From Clostridia bacterium (GTDB lineage Bacteria > Bacillota > Clostridia > Christensenellales > Pumilibacteraceae): a stretch of 64,000 nt of DNA. The DNA is taken from positions 1 through 64,000 of the forward strand of contig JAAWDP010000019.1 of NCBI GenBank assembly GCA_022793815.1, read 5' to 3'. Under the pieces are notes generated by a model. That model ran no database searches, had not been told where the DNA came from, and saw only the letters and a list, made by a program, of their open reading frames with translations. The stretch's first letter is position 1; each line of letters begins with the position of its first letter. A program made the position numbers and the translations under genes. Of the stretch, positions 25,566 through 35,105 are shown in pieces.

Positions 25566-27098
25566 TTAGTGTTTGAAGTGGCGCGACCCCACAAACACCA
25601 TAGCTATTCCGTGCTTGTCGCACTCTTCTATGCTGTCCTTGTCGCGAATGGAGCCGCCCGGCTGGATTATCGCGCTTATGCCGTATTTTGCGCAGAGCTC
25701 CACGCAGTCGGAGAACGGGAAGAATGCGTCGGACGCGAGAACCGCGCCTTTCACCTTATCCCCCGCGCGCTCCATTGCCTGACCTGCCGCCCAGATACGG
25801 TTGGTCTGACCGCCGCCGACGCCGATTGCCGCGAAATCGTTTGCTACGACTATGGCGTTGGACTTGGTGTGCTTAACAACTTTGTAGGCAAATTCGAGCT
25901 GTTTCATCTGCTCTTTCGTAGGCGCTTTTTTCGTGACGACTTTGACGTCCTCGGGACTGTACAGCGTTTCGTCTTTATCCTGCACAAGCAGTCCGCCGAC
26001 TACTTTTTTCATGTCGTACTGCTTTTTGAGCGGCTTTTTCGTGACGTCGAGTTTCAAAAGGCGGACGTTGGGCTTGACGGTAAGTATCTTCATCGCCTCG
26101 TCGGTGAACGACGGCGCAATGATTATTTCGAGGAATATTTTGCTCATTTCGGCAGCGGTGCGCGCGTCCACTTCGCGGTTGCACGCGACTATGCCGCCGA
26201 AGATACTGACGGGGTCGCACTCGTAAGCGCGCATATAAGCCGTATAAATATCCTTTGCCGTTGCCACGCCGCAGGGATTGGTATGCTTGCTGGCGACCAC
26301 GCAAGGCTCGTCGTATTCTTTGACAAGTTCTATCGCGCCCGCCGCGTCGTTGATGTTATTGAACGAAAGCTCTTTTCCGTGCAATTGCACCGCCTGCGGC
26401 AGACTGCCTTCTACCGGAAGAGGCTCGCGGTAGAAAGCGGCGCGCTGGTGAGGGTTCTCGCCGTAGCGCAGCTCCTGCGCCTTCTCGTAGGCAAACGTGA
26501 CTACCTCGGGAAATTCCTCGCCGAGCAGCGAACCGAAATAACCCGAAATTATGCTGTCGTACTCTGCCGTATGGCTGTATACCTTATACATGAGTTTCAT
26601 GCGGTATTTTTCGTCCATGGTATCGTTTTTAAGACGCTCGATGACTTCGCCGTAGTCGCGCGGGTCGGTGACGACGGTCACGCCCTTATAGTTTTTCGCC
26701 GCGCTTCTGAGCATGGTGGGTCCGCCGATGTCGATGTTCTCGACGGCTTCTTCGACGCTTACGCCCTCTTTCATTATCGTTGCTTTGAACGGATAGAGGT
26801 TGACGCATACGACGTCTATGGTATCCACGCCGAGTTCTTTGAGCTGTTTCATGTGCTCGGGGTCGTCGCGGCGTGCGAGCAGTCCCGCATGGACTTTCGG
26901 ATGAAGGGTTTTGACTCTGCCGTCGAGGCACTCGGGGAAACCCGTGATTTCGCTGATACCGATATTTTGGACTCCGCCTGCGGTAAGCGCCTTTGCCGTG
27001 CCGCCCGTGGAAATGATACGGTAGCCGAGCGAAACAAGGTTTTTCGCAAACTCGACTACGCCCGTTTTGTCGCTGACGCTGATAAGCGCACTTTTCAT
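25566..27098 (-). CDS. purH: Bifunctional AICAR transformylase/IMP cyclohydrolase
   Basis: The ATG at 27098 behind AAGGAGA gives 510 residues; a longer in-frame extension is not supported. The N-terminal IMP cyclohydrolase domain has [15 protein letters not shown] and [20 protein letters not shown] and the transformylase domain has the catalytic KHTNPCGVA and the C-terminal SDAFFPFSD and [12 protein letters not shown]. The enzyme formylates AICAR with 10-formyl-THF and closes the ring to IMP, the last two purine steps. It follows purN by 40 bases. Its stop codon abuts a dispersed repeat. Confidence 0.96.
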   Translation of the reverse strand: MKSALISVSDKTGVVEFAKNLVSLGYRIISTGGTAKALTAGGVQNIGISEITGFPECLDGRVKTLHPKVHAGLLARRDDPEHMKQLKELGVDTIDVVCVNLYPFKATIMKEGVSVEEAVENIDIGGPTMLRSAAKNYKGVTVVTDPRDYGEVIERLKNDTMDEKYRMKLMYKVYSHTAEYDSIISGYFGSLLGEEFPEVVTFAYEKAQELRYGENPHQRAAFYREPLPVEGSLPQAVQLHGKELSFNNINDAAGAIELVKEYDEPCVVASKHTNPCGVATAKDIYTAYMRAYECDPVSIFGGIVACNREVDARTAAEMSKIFLEIIIAPSFTDEAMKILTVKPNVRLLKLDVTKKPLKKQYDMKKVVGGLLVQDKDETLYSPEDVKVVTKKAPTKEQMKQLEFAYKVVKHTKSNAIVVANDFAAIGVGGGQTNRIWAAGQAMERAGDKVKGAVLASDAFFPFSDCVELCAKYGISAIIQPGGSIRDKDSIEECDKHGIAMVFVGSRHFKH

Positions 27099-27138
27099 GA
27101 TTCTATTCTCCTTGATTATTGTGTTTCGAAAGATTTTC

Positions 27139-27729
27139 CTAATCCGCACAGAGGGACTTGACGACCGAAACGAGCAGAGGATGCTCGCACTCGTCAAGCA
27201 CACGTTTTTGCAAAGTTTCGGGGGTGTCGCCGGGCAGAACGGCGGCGCTTTTCTGCGCGATTATCTCGCCCTGGTCTATGCCGCGCGCGACATAGTGCAC
27301 GGTAGCGCCGCTTACGGTTTCCCCTGCCGCTATGACGGCTTTATGGACGTTGAGTCCGTAATAGCCCTTGCCACCGTACTTGGGCAGAAGCGCGGGGTGA
27401 ATGTTGATGAGTCTGCCGTCGTAAGCGGCGATGATTTCGTCGGACAGAATGCCCAAATACCCGACAAGCAAAACGTAGTCGGGTTTTAATCTGTCGAGTT
27501 CTGTTTTGAGCGCGGCGTCGCGTTTTTGCAAATCGCCGCCGTAGTCTTTCGCGCTGAATACCGCAGTGGGGATACCTGCGTTTTTGCCGCGGGTCAAAGC
27601 ATAGGCTTCGTGATTGGACGAAATGACCCCTACGCTTTGCGCGTTTATCTCGCCGCTCTGTATCGCGTCGAGAACCGCCTGCATATTCGTGCCGCCGCCG
27701 CTGACGAGGTAGACAAGCCTTTTTTTCAC
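27139..27729 (-). CDS. purN: Phosphoribosylglycinamide formyltransferase
   Basis: The 196-residue enzyme formylates GAR using 10-formyl-tetrahydrofolate (step 3). [16 protein letters not shown] is the phosphate-binding start, [13 protein letters not shown] carries the catalytic Asn/His, and [17 protein letters not shown] has the Asp of the catalytic triad. It overlaps the purM stop by four bases (ATGA), implying translational coupling. The length is normal for PurN. Confidence 0.95.
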   Translation of the reverse strand: MKKRLVYLVSGGGTNMQAVLDAIQSGEINAQSVGVISSNHEAYALTRGKNAGIPTAVFSAKDYGGDLQKRDAALKTELDRLKPDYVLLVGYLGILSDEIIAAYDGRLINIHPALLPKYGGKGYYGLNVHKAVIAAGETVSGATVHYVARGIDQGEIIAQKSAAVLPGDTPETLQKRVLDECEHPLLVSVVKSLCAD

Positions 27730-28742
27730 AGCCTTACGCCCTCTTTGTCGGTTACGGTTCCTATTATGTATGCTTTTTCGCCGAGTTCTTCAAGACGGGT
27801 CCTCACCTTTTCGGCTATATCCGCGCTTACGCACATGACCATGCCTATACCCATGTTGAACGTGTTGTAGAGCTGTTCGCGTTTGAGTCCGCTGCGCTCG
27901 CCGAGCATATCGAACAGAGGCGAATGCGGATAGGAATCGACGTCTATTTCACAGCCTATGCCCTTCGGGAATATGCGCGGAATGTTCTCGATAAAGCCGC
28001 CGCCCGTGATATGTGCGATACCTTTTATTTCGAATTCCTCTATGATTTTGAGTACGGTTTTGACATATATGCGTGTGGGCGTAAGCAGTGCATCGAGGTA
28101 GGTTTTGCCCAAACGGCTGTCGCTTTGCATCAGTTTTTCTTTGTTCTCTCCGAACAGTTTGCGCACAAGGCTGTAACCGTTGGAATGTATGCCGCTGGAC
28201 GCGAGCCCTATGAGTTTGTCGCCAGCCGCGATGTTCTTGCCGTTTATGATTTTGTCGCGGTCGACTATGCCGACGCAAAAACCGGCAAGGTCGTATTCGC
28301 CCTCGGGATAGAATCCCGGCATTTCCGCGGTTTCGCCGCCTATGAGCGCACAGCCCGACTGACGGCAGCCCTCGCACACGCCCGACACTATTTTCTCGGC
28401 GGTTTCGGGATAGAGCCGACCGACCGCAAGATAGTCGAGGAAGAACAGCGGTTTCGCGCCCTGACACACAACGTCGTTGGCACACATGGCGACACAGTCT
28501 ATGCCGACGGTGTCGTGCTTGTCCGCTATGAACGCATATTTGAGTTTTGTTCCCACGCCGTCCGTACCGCTGACAAGCACGGGCTTTTTCGCGGGGTCGT
28601 TTTCTATCGAATAGAAACCGCCGAAACTGCCCAAATCGCCGAGCACGTTTTCGTCGAAAGTCGACTTGGTATGTTTCTTCATGAGTTCGACGGCTTTGTA
28701 TCCGCGGGTGACGTCGACTCCCGCCTGTTTGTAATCTATCAT
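27726..28742 (-). CDS. purM: Phosphoribosylformylglycinamidine cyclo-ligase
   Basis: The 338-residue AIR synthetase closes the imidazole ring of FGAM (step 5). It shows the conserved [15 protein letters not shown] near the N-terminus, [20 protein letters not shown] and [13 protein letters not shown], and the C-terminal [20 protein letters not shown] stands before the ATG. The gap before it, between purC and purM, is where purF is often found in Clostridial operons; here it holds only a repeat remnant. Confidence 0.96.
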   Translation of the reverse strand: MIDYKQAGVDVTRGYKAVELMKKHTKSTFDENVLGDLGSFGGFYSIENDPAKKPVLVSGTDGVGTKLKYAFIADKHDTVGIDCVAMCANDVVCQGAKPLFFLDYLAVGRLYPETAEKIVSGVCEGCRQSGCALIGGETAEMPGFYPEGEYDLAGFCVGIVDRDKIINGKNIAAGDKLIGLASSGIHSNGYSLVRKLFGENKEKLMQSDSRLGKTYLDALLTPTRIYVKTVLKIIEEFEIKGIAHITGGGFIENIPRIFPKGIGCEIDVDSYPHSPLFDMLGERSGLKREQLYNTFNMGIGMVMCVSADIAEKVRTRLEELGEKAYIIGTVTDKEGVRL

Positions 28743-28789
28743 TGTATGACTCCTGTTTTATTTAAGGCGTATGGGGTGTTGTTTTTAAA

Positions 28790-28833
28790 ATCCGTTTAAC
28801 AAAGCATAACGAAACTTACATGCCTTCGTCAGA
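28790..28833. repeat. Partial family D repeat at the purC 3' end
   Basis: AAAATCCGTTTAACAAAGCA followed by TAACGAAACTTACATGCC and TTCGTCAGAG matches, with few changes, the tail of the third unit at 16615-16660. The purC stop codon (TGA on the minus strand, 28829-28831) lies inside it. Only the tail of the element is left or recognisable. Confidence 0.6.
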
Positions 28834-29545
28834 GCCCGAGGCGGCGCATCATCTCGGCATACGCCTCCTCCACTCCGCCCATATCTCTGCGGAAACGGTC
28901 TTTGTCCAGTTTTTCCTTGGTTTTGCTGTCCCAGAAACGGCAGGTGTCGGGGCTTATTTCGTCGGCGAGAATTATCTTGCCGCACTTTGCGCAGCGTCCG
29001 AACTCGAGCTTGAAATCGACGAGGTCGATACCGAGCTTTTTGAAATAATCAATCATGAACGCATTGACCTTGAACGCCATGGACGAAATGGTTTCGAGTT
29101 CCTCTTTCGTGCAAAGTCCCATGGCAAGCGCATGATAGTCGTTTATCATGGGGTCGCCCAAATCGTCGTTCTTATAGGAAAATTCCAGCACGGGCGTAAG
29201 CAGCGCGGTGCCTTCCTCTATTCCGAGGCGTTTGGACATCGAGCCTGCGGCTATGTTGCGGACGATGACTTCCAGCGGCACTATTTCGACTTTTTTGACA
29301 AGCGTTTCTCTGTCCGAAATCTGTTCGACGTAGTGAGTGGGCACGCCTGCTTTTTCGAGAAGGCGGAACATGTGGTTGCTCATACGGTTGTTGACTACGC
29401 CCTTGCCCGTTATGGTGCCTTTTTTAAGACCGTTGAACGCGGTTGCGTCGTCTTTATAGTCGACAAGCACGACACCGTCGATATCGGTTGCCCATACTTT
29501 CTTTGCTTTGCCTTCGTAAAGCTGTTCTTTCTTTTTGAATTCCAT
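28829..29545 (-). CDS. purC: SAICAR synthetase
   Basis: The 238-residue enzyme couples CAIR with aspartate (step 7). The start [13 protein letters not shown] is the ATP-binding beta hairpin; [33 protein letters not shown] and VDFKLEFGR (metal site) follow. The C-terminal [14 protein letters not shown] is typical. Two Cys pairs (ARCAKCGK) are a small variation on the usual LVDFKLEFG region. It lies 51 bases after purE. Its last codons run into a dispersed repeat. Confidence 0.95.
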   Translation of the reverse strand: MEFKKKEQLYEGKAKKVWATDIDGVVLVDYKDDATAFNGLKKGTITGKGVVNNRMSNHMFRLLEKAGVPTHYVEQISDRETLVKKVEIVPLEVIVRNIAAGSMSKRLGIEEGTALLTPVLEFSYKNDDLGDPMINDYHALAMGLCTKEELETISSMAFKVNAFMIDYFKKLGIDLVDFKLEFGRCAKCGKIILADEISPDTCRFWDSKTKEKLDKDRFRRDMGGVEEAYAEMMRRLGL

Positions 29546-29596
29546 ATTTCGATATCTCCGAAAAAAAATTATTTTTTATACTGCGATAGGCGCGGT

Positions 29597-30097
29597 TTAT
29601 AAGTTTTTGAGTTCTTTTTCCAGCGCGGCGTCGTCTGCGAGCGTTTTGGCTTTCATGGCTTCGCGGTGAGCGTCGAGTTTTTCGGCAAGCTCGGGGTATT
29701 TGACCGACAGTATTCTCACCGCCAAAAGCGCGGCGTTTTCTCCGCCGTTCACGGCTACCGTCGCGACGGGTACTCCGCCCGGCATCTGCACGGTGGAGAG
29801 CAGCGAATCCAGTCCGCCCATCATGCTTGTCGCAACAGGCAGACCTATCACGGGCAGGCTTGTATGACCTGCGAGCACGCCTGCAAGCGCCGCCGCCTTG
29901 CCTGCGACGCCTATGATGACTTCCACCCCGTTTTTCTTTGCCTGCGCCGCCGCCGAAGCAACCTGCTCGGGCGTTCTGTGCGCGCTCAGTACATGCGTTT
30001 GTGTTTTAACGCCGAAGTCTTTGAGCGTTTTCAAACAGGGTTTTACTACGTCCAAATCGCTTTTGCTTCCCATGATTACGGATACACAGCCGTTCAT
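29597..30097 (-). CDS. purE: N5-CAIR mutase, class I
   Basis: The 166-residue enzyme rearranges N5-CAIR to CAIR (step 6). VSVIMGSKSDLDVVKP at the N-terminus, SAHRTPEQ with the catalytic His, and GLPVATSMMGGLDSLLSTVQMPGGVPVATVAV (only part quoted in length) fit class I PurE; 20-residue marks are GVAGKAAALAGVLAGHTSLP. No purK is present in the window, though class I enzymes normally need PurK for their substrate. It is the first gene of the operon, behind a consensus promoter and AAGGAG. Confidence 0.95.
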   Translation of the reverse strand: MNGCVSVIMGSKSDLDVVKPCLKTLKDFGVKTQTHVLSAHRTPEQVASAAAQAKKNGVEVIIGVAGKAAALAGVLAGHTSLPVIGLPVATSMMGGLDSLLSTVQMPGGVPVATVAVNGGENAALLAVRILSVKYPELAEKLDAHREAMKAKTLADDAALEKELKNL

Positions 30098-30148
30098 TTT
30101 TTACTCCTTGTTTCGATGCCTTCGGACAAGCCTTGTCCGTACAGTATA

Positions 30149-30177
30149 AGTATATCGTTTTTTGTCGAACAAGTCAA
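30149..30177 (-). promoter_or_regulatory. Promoter of the purine operon
   Basis: TTGACT (30172-30177) and TATACT (30149-30154) on the minus strand are 17 bases apart. The short leader contains CGGACAAG/CTTGTCCG (near 30122-30139) and no purine riboswitch. Upstream, GGACTGTT/AACAGTCC (about 30218-30237, loop TCG) and CCGAAC motifs could be regulator sites, but a PurR call is not safe. Confidence 0.75.
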
Positions 30178-30255
30178 GAGAATAACAAAGGATTTTGCCC
30201 CCTGCGCCGTGTCTTACAAGGACTGTTCGAAACAGTCCGAACACGGACAAAAAGC

Positions 30256-30345
30256 GTAAATACGCGTTTTGAAACGTCGGTATTACCATGACAAACTCTC
30301 AATGTCATGAAAATTCTTGATTTTTGGGAAAATGTATGTTATACT
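30256..30345 (+). promoter_or_regulatory. Promoter and inverted repeats before the PP2C gene
   Basis: TTGATT (30317-30322) and TATACT (30340-30345) are 17 bases apart. Just upstream CATGACA (30287-30293) and TGTCATG (30303-30309) are perfect inverted arms, and GTAAATACGCGTTT with AAACGTCGGTATTAC (30256-30286) form a second, imperfect palindrome. These may be operators. Confidence 0.6.
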
Positions 30346-30402
30346 GTAAAAGTATATTTATATATACGGCGAAACGAAGTTTAATCCTTACGGGAGCGGA
30401 TA

Positions 30403-31152
30403 ATGAAAATACTTGTAAACAGTCTTTGCAAGCAGGGCGGCAGGGATTACAATCAGGACTATGTGGCATACGACGCAAGCGACGGCGACGCATGTCTTGT
30501 AGTGTGCGACGGGCTGGGTTCGTACATCGGCAGCGAAGTCGCGTCGAGGCTGTGCGCCACGAAAATAGTCGAAACCTACAAGCATGTTAAGGAAACCGAA
30601 GGCGCGCGCGCTTTCACTCCCGACATAGTAAAAGCATACGTGCAGACCGCGCACAACTACGTCGCAGGATATAAAGAACAGAATCCCGTACTGCGTTCGA
30701 GCTGTACCACGGTCGCCGGCGTCGTGACGAATCTGACCGACACCGTTATCGTGCACATAGGCGACACGCGCGCATACATTCTGCGCGAAGGAAAGATAGT
30801 TTATCAGACGCGCGACCACTCTCTGGCTCGTGCGGCGGTCGACCTCGGCGAAATACCTTTGAGCGAAATAAGAAATCACAAGGACCAAAACAAACTGACA
30901 AGAGTGCTGGGTTCGGGGTATTACATCGCTCCCGACTGCGAAATAGTGACCGACCCGCTGCAAGTCGGGGACGGGATTATAATTTGTTCGGACGGATTCT
31001 GGGAATATGTATACGACGAAGAAATGGAAGCCGATTTCGTGAAAGCCTCCACCCCGTCGGAATATATAGCGCTTATGGAAGCGCGCCTGCTTGCGCGCGT
31101 AGGTCCGCACAACGACAATTATTCGGTAATAGCCGCCATGGTGGTCGAATAG
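30403..31152 (+). CDS. PP2C-family protein phosphatase
   Basis: The 249-residue protein removes phosphate from Ser/Thr residues. Metal-binding aspartates are visible: GGRDYNQDY (near 13-21), VVCDGLGSYIGSEVAS (near 34), VHIGDTRAYIL (near 120), IICSDGFWEYV (near 194) and the C-terminal GPHNDNYSVIA. It lacks a signal peptide and is cytoplasmic. GGGAG precedes the ATG. The kinase gene follows after 24 bases, so they are an antagonistic pair. It differs from the usual Clostridial rlmN-stp-prkC-rsgA cluster, so targets are probably different. Confidence 0.9.
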   Translation: MKILVNSLCKQGGRDYNQDYVAYDASDGDACLVVCDGLGSYIGSEVASRLCATKIVETYKHVKETEGARAFTPDIVKAYVQTAHNYVAGYKEQNPVLRSSCTTVAGVVTNLTDTVIVHIGDTRAYILREGKIVYQTRDHSLARAAVDLGEIPLSEIRNHKDQNKLTRVLGSGYYIAPDCEIVTDPLQVGDGIIICSDGFWEYVYDEEMEADFVKASTPSEYIALMEARLLARVGPHNDNYSVIAAMVVE

Positions 31153-31176
31153 AATTTTTATACTGTACTTAGCGAT

Positions 31177-32421
31177 ATGGTCAAGACAAGAACAATCAAA
31201 AACGTATGCCTCCACTGTTTCTCGGATTTGGACGCAAACCGCGTATGCACGCGGTGTTTTCGGCATGCGGACGACACCCCCTCGCCACTGCACCACCTGC
31301 CGCAGCGCACCGTACTCAACGGCAAGTACCTTATAGGAAAGGCTTTGGGCGAAGGCGGTTTCGGTATCACCTATCTTGCCTGGGACCTCGACGTGGGCGT
31401 GAAAGTCGCCGTAAAAGAATATTTCCCGAGCGGATACGTAAACCGCATGCCGAAATCGAACAATGTAATAATAAACGCGAAACAGCACCAGTCGGCTTCG
31501 AACAGGGGTCTGAAACGGTTTATAGAGGAAGCGAAGAATCTTGCTAAAATCAAGAATCTTTCGGGTATCGTGAACGTGCGCGATTTCTTTTCCGCAAACG
31601 GCACGGCGTACATCGTCATGGAGTTTCTCGACGGCATTTCGCTGAAAAAGTATTTGCAGCGCAAGGGCGGAAAGATAACGTGCGACGAAATTCTTAATAT
31701 AATCCGTCCCGTAATGGATTCGCTGGTGCGCGTACACGAAACGGGGCTTATACACCGCGACATATCCCCCGACAACATCATAATCACGAAATACAACGAG
31801 GTCAAACTGATTGACTTCGGCGCGGCTAAGCAGTCGAATCTCGACGGCAAGTCGCTGTCGATAGTGCTGAAACAGGGTTTTGCACCCGAAGAACAGTACC
31901 GCACCCACGGCGAGCAGGGTCCCTGGACGGACGTATACGCTTTGGGCGTTACCGTTTACTATGCGATTACGGGGCAGCTGCCGCCCGAGAGCATACAGCG
32001 CATGTACAAGGACACGATTGTGCGCCCGAGCGAACTGGGCGCGGACATAAACGCGGGACAGGAAGCCGCGCTTATGAAGTCGCTTGCCGTGCTTGCCAAA
32101 AACAGATACCGCGACGTATCGCAGATGATTGCCGGACTTTACAATCCGAGAAACTCGCAGACAAAAAAGATTGCGCCGCAGCGCACAAGCGCCCCTACCC
32201 CCGTTTCCATCAACCGTCCCGCTCCGACCGTTACGAAAGAAAGAGCGGTCGCGAAAACAGCGGACGGCGGCGCGGCGAAGGAAAGTGCGACAATCGCAGT
32301 GCAGACGCACGTCAAAAGCGAGGCGGCGGCAGGCTCGCAAAACACGGCTGTGAAACCGAGAGCGCGTTCGCGCGTGTCGAGTAAGCGAAACGTGCTGAGC
32401 CGAATATTCGGAAAGAAGTAG
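31177..32421 (+). CDS. Serine/threonine protein kinase with N-terminal zinc ribbon
   Basis: The 414-residue protein starts with a likely zinc ribbon (CLHC at 11-14, CTRC at 24-27). The kinase domain follows from about 45: GEGGFGITYLA glycine loop, VAVKEYFP with the ATP lysine, HRDISPDNII catalytic loop and LIDFGAAK metal motif, to about 310. The tail is rich in Thr, Ala and Lys and has no PASTA domains or clear membrane segment, so it is a cytoplasmic Hanks-type kinase rather than a PrkC orthologue. HRDIS instead of HRDLK is a known variant in this group. It is paired with the PP2C gene. No clear ribosome binding site precedes its ATG. Confidence 0.88.
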   Translation: MVKTRTIKNVCLHCFSDLDANRVCTRCFRHADDTPSPLHHLPQRTVLNGKYLIGKALGEGGFGITYLAWDLDVGVKVAVKEYFPSGYVNRMPKSNNVIINAKQHQSASNRGLKRFIEEAKNLAKIKNLSGIVNVRDFFSANGTAYIVMEFLDGISLKKYLQRKGGKITCDEILNIIRPVMDSLVRVHETGLIHRDISPDNIIITKYNEVKLIDFGAAKQSNLDGKSLSIVLKQGFAPEEQYRTHGEQGPWTDVYALGVTVYYAITGQLPPESIQRMYKDTIVRPSELGADINAGQEAALMKSLAVLAKNRYRDVSQMIAGLYNPRNSQTKKIAPQRTSAPTPVSINRPAPTVTKERAVAKTADGGAAKESATIAVQTHVKSEAAAGSQNTAVKPRARSRVSSKRNVLSRIFGKK

Positions 32422-32426
32422 GAAGC

Positions 32427-32852
32427 AATTAAGAATGAAGAATGAAGAATGAAGAATTATTGGTTGAGTTTAGATGATTTAATAATAGCGACAAGCAATT
32501 TAACAAGCTCGTTTGCTTCCGCATATATACTTTCAAATTCTTTATCCGTTATGTAATCGGTTTCATGCAACAATTCAAGCCAATAACAAGTTTCATCCGC
32601 TTCCTTCAATGCTATATGCTGTTTGGCAATGAAATCGGCTTTGCTTTGCGCTCTCGACGCTTCACGTTCATTCGCCCCTATACTTGTTCCGCATCGCAGA
32701 ATTTGTTTTGACAAAACAAATTCTCTTTTTTCATCGGTAAGGTATTTATACAGTTTTATTATGCGTATAGCAAACGCTTTGGTTTTATCGACTATAACAT
32801 TGTCTGTTTTCATATTTGCTCCAATTCTCATTCTGCATTCTTAATTCCGAAT
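32427..32852. repeat. Inverted repeats flanking the four-helix-bundle gene
   Basis: AATTAAGAATGAAGAATGA with further GAATGAA units on the plus strand (32427-32456) faces AATTAAGAATGCAGAATGAG on the minus strand (about 32848-32829). A third related copy, AATTAAGAATGTAGAATGG on the minus strand, lies near 33437-33457 inside hsdS between its two recognition halves. Recombination between such copies could shuffle or invert hsdS ends. Confidence 0.5.
32457..32813 (-). CDS. Four-helix-bundle protein (23S rRNA intervening-sequence family)
   Basis: The ATG at 32813 behind TTGGAG gives 118 residues. The text VDKTKAFAIRIIKLYKYL, SKQILRCGTSIGANEREASRA, ADFIAKQHIALKEADETCYW and LLHETDYI is the hallmark of the small four-helix-bundle family (TIGR02436-like) first seen in rRNA insertions and also common beside HsdS genes. 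The molecular role is not established. It lies 14 bases downstream of hsdS and is enclosed by inverted GAATGAA-type repeats, so it may have arrived as a cassette. Confidence 0.85.
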   Translation of the reverse strand: MKTDNVIVDKTKAFAIRIIKLYKYLTDEKREFVLSKQILRCGTSIGANEREASRAQSKADFIAKQHIALKEADETCYWLELLHETDYITDKEFESIYAEANELVKLLVAIIKSSKLNQ

Positions 32853-34015
32853 TGCAAAAGTTTGTCGCGGTAGTATTCGTACTGCTTTTTGCGCGCTTCT
32901 ATTTCGGCGGGTAAGCCTTGCGAAATATCGTTGCAGAGCTTATCAAAACGGTCAAGAATTGCAACAATTCGCTCTTGTTCGGCAAGCGGCGGAACGGGAA
33001 TTTCAAAATTTCTTATTTTGTTCATCGGAATATTTTGCATTGATGACGATTGCAACAATTTCTCAATTTGCGTACTCTTAAACGCATTTGTTTGAAAGTA
33101 ATACATTAAATATTTCGGAAAAATCGCTTTTTTATCAAGCAATCGAATCAATGCAACATTAGGAGCCAAATAATATTTATTGTCCTCTTCTATTAAAGCA
33201 ACTTGTCCGACTGTTCCCACATAAGTAAATAGCATATCACCTATGCATAATTTGCTTCTTGTTAATTTTGTCAAATCACTACCATCAATGTATTTTACAT
33301 CACTCAAATCAAGTTGCCCGTTTTTTACATTTAATCCACGCAAAGCAATTATTTCGCCATGCTCTTTGTATGTAATATATTTGGTAAATTCAAATCCCGC
33401 CAATTTTGTTACTATGGCTATATCACCCAACTTTTTCCATTCTACATTCTTAATTCTTCCTTCTACATTAAGCAGCTCGTCCCGATAATATTCATACTGC
33501 TTTTTTCTTGCTGTAAGCTCCGCTGTAAGCTCCGCTATCAGTCCCGTGAAGCTGTCCAATATTCTGACAATTTCATGCTGCACTTCTATCGGCGGTACGG
33601 GGATTTGTATTTTCGCAACAGTGTCCCTGTCGATAGTGGGAACGCCGCCTGTTCTTATTCTTGAAATAAAATAGTCTTGAAACCCTATAAGATAATAATA
33701 TACAAACTTGTTCAATAAGAAATTACAATGCTCTATGCAAAAACACCCGTCGGAACACCAAAAAGGCATAGCGCTATATCCGACTCCTCCGATACCGCCC
33801 GTATTTACTATAATAACGGTATCGCCGTCCCTATTCGCTTCATGATAATATCCCAGCGGTGATAAGCTCCCATGATAAACGGGATACAGTCCGTTTTCAA
33901 GGAGCCGACTTTTTGTAAGTCTTTTACCTCTCACAATGTTTGTTATTTCGCCTATCTTTTTATACTCCACACCGTCGGGGCAAAGTCTTTGTATAAGTTC
34001 TTCGAGTCGGCTCAT
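32828..34015 (-). CDS. hsdS: Type I restriction-modification specificity subunit
   Basis: The ATG at 34015 (AAGGTG upstream) gives 395 residues beginning MSRLEELIQRLCPDGVEYKK. Two target-recognition halves are visible: each starts with a W/Y-KK-(I/L)G(E/D)I motif (near 18 and 205) and ends with PPIEVQHEIVRILDSF or PPLAEQERIVAILDRF and a coiled-coil ARKKQYEYYRD. Such subunits read the DNA target for HsdM/HsdR. Neither hsdM nor hsdR is nearby; upstream is prfA. It may serve a distant type I system or be a relic. Lower GC than its neighbours suggests transfer. Confidence 0.9.
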   Translation of the reverse strand: MSRLEELIQRLCPDGVEYKKIGEITNIVRGKRLTKSRLLENGLYPVYHGSLSPLGYYHEANRDGDTVIIVNTGGIGGVGYSAMPFWCSDGCFCIEHCNFLLNKFVYYYLIGFQDYFISRIRTGGVPTIDRDTVAKIQIPVPPIEVQHEIVRILDSFTGLIAELTAELTARKKQYEYYRDELLNVEGRIKNVEWKKLGDIAIVTKLAGFEFTKYITYKEHGEIIALRGLNVKNGQLDLSDVKYIDGSDLTKLTRSKLCIGDMLFTYVGTVGQVALIEEDNKYYLAPNVALIRLLDKKAIFPKYLMYYFQTNAFKSTQIEKLLQSSSMQNIPMNKIRNFEIPVPPLAEQERIVAILDRFDKLCNDISQGLPAEIEARKKQYEYYRDKLLQFGIKNAE

Positions 34016-34028
34016 TACCGCGCACCTT

Positions 34029-35105
34029 TTAAACGTCGTCGGAGGCTTCGAGTTTGGCGGTCTGGTCCGCAATCCTGAGAGCCTCAGCCATTTCGCCTAT
34101 GTCGCCGTTGAGAAAGTTCGTGAGGCTGTGGAGCGTCAAGCCTATGCGGTGGTCGGTCACTCTGCCCTGCGGAAAATTGTATGTGCGGATACGCTCGCTT
34201 CTATCGCCCGTGCCGACCTGACTGCGGCGACCCGAGGCGTATTTTTCGTCCGCCTCGCTGCGCATGAGGTCGTAGAGTTTTGTTTTAAGAACGCGCATTG
34301 CCTTTTCGCGGTTTTTTATCTGACTGCGCTCGTCCTGGCACTGCACGACAATGCCCGTCGGTATATGCGTCATACGCACCGCGCTGTCGGTTTTGTTTAC
34401 GTGCTGTCCGCCCGCGCCGCCGCTTCGGTACGTGTCTATTTTAAGGTCCTTTTCGTTTATCTCGACGTTTATTTCGTCCGCCTGCGGAAGTACCGCCACG
34501 GTGACGGTGGACGTGTGTATGCGCCCCTGCGTTTCGGTTTCTGGCACGCGCTGGACGCGGTGCACTCCGCTTTCGTATTTGAGTTTGCTGTATACGTTTT
34601 CGCCGCCTATCGAGAATACGGCTTCTTTGATGCCGCCGAGTTCGGTTTCGTTTATGTCGACGTCCTCGACTTTCCAGCGGTTTGCGGCGGCGTACATCTT
34701 ATACATGCGCATGAGTTCAGCCGCGAAAAGCGCGGCTTCCTCGCCGCCCGCTCCTCCGCGGATTTCCATGATTATATTTTTGTTGTCGTCGGGGTCTACG
34801 GGCAAAAGCAGTATTTTGAGTTCGCTTTCGACTTGGGCGAGCTCTTCCTTTTTCTCCTCTGCCTCGACGGACGCGAGCTCTTTGAGTTCGGGGTCGGTTT
34901 CGCTGTCGAGCATTTCCCTTGCCTGTCTTAAATCGTCGAGCGTTTTTTTATAGCGTTCGTAGGTTTCGGCTACGGGTTTGAGCGCGGACTGTTCCTTGGC
35001 TGTTTTCGTCCAAAGCGCGACGTCGGAAATGACCGCCGAGTCCGTGAGCGCGGCGGTAAGTTCGAGATATTTTTTTTCTATCGAGTCGAGTTTTTCGGTA
35101 TTCAC
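34029..35105 (-). CDS. prfA: Peptide chain release factor 1
   Basis: The 358-residue factor ends translation at UAA and [22 protein letters not shown] and the GGQ motif in [19 protein letters not shown] (near 230) are present, and [15 protein letters not shown] near the end separates it from RF2. Its start overlaps the stop of the DUF1385-PrmC gene by four bases; PrmC methylates the Gln of the GGQ motif, so the pairing is functional. Confidence 0.95.
   Translation of the reverse strand: MNTEKLDSIEKKYLELTAALTDSAVISDVALWTKTAKEQSALKPVAETYERYKKTLDDLRQAREMLDSETDPELKELASVEAEEKKEELAQVESELKILLLPVDPDDNKNIIMEIRGGAGGEEAALFAAELMRMYKMYAAANRWKVEDVDINETELGGIKEAVFSIGGENVYSKLKYESGVHRVQRVPETETQGRIHTSTVTVAVLPQADEINVEINEKDLKIDTYRSGGAGGQHVNKTDSAVRMTHIPTGIVVQCQDERSQIKNREKAMRVLKTKLYDLMRSEADEKYASGRRSQVGTGDRSERIRTYNFPQGRVTDHRIGLTLHSLTNFLNGDIGEMAEALRIADQTAKLEASDDV

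Noticed and set aside
30098..30180. Purine riboswitch in the pur leader
   Set aside because: The predicted leader is only about 45 bases with one short hairpin; the conserved three-way junction sequence is absent.
31159..31179. Leaderless promoter for the kinase gene
   Set aside because: A TATACT lies 12 bases before the ATG but there is no -35 box at the right distance; read-through from the phosphatase gene is simpler.
30388..32340. A minus-strand open frame of about 650 codons opposite the phosphatase and kinase genes
   Set aside because: Crosses two well-supported genes and has no start signals or recognisable domains.
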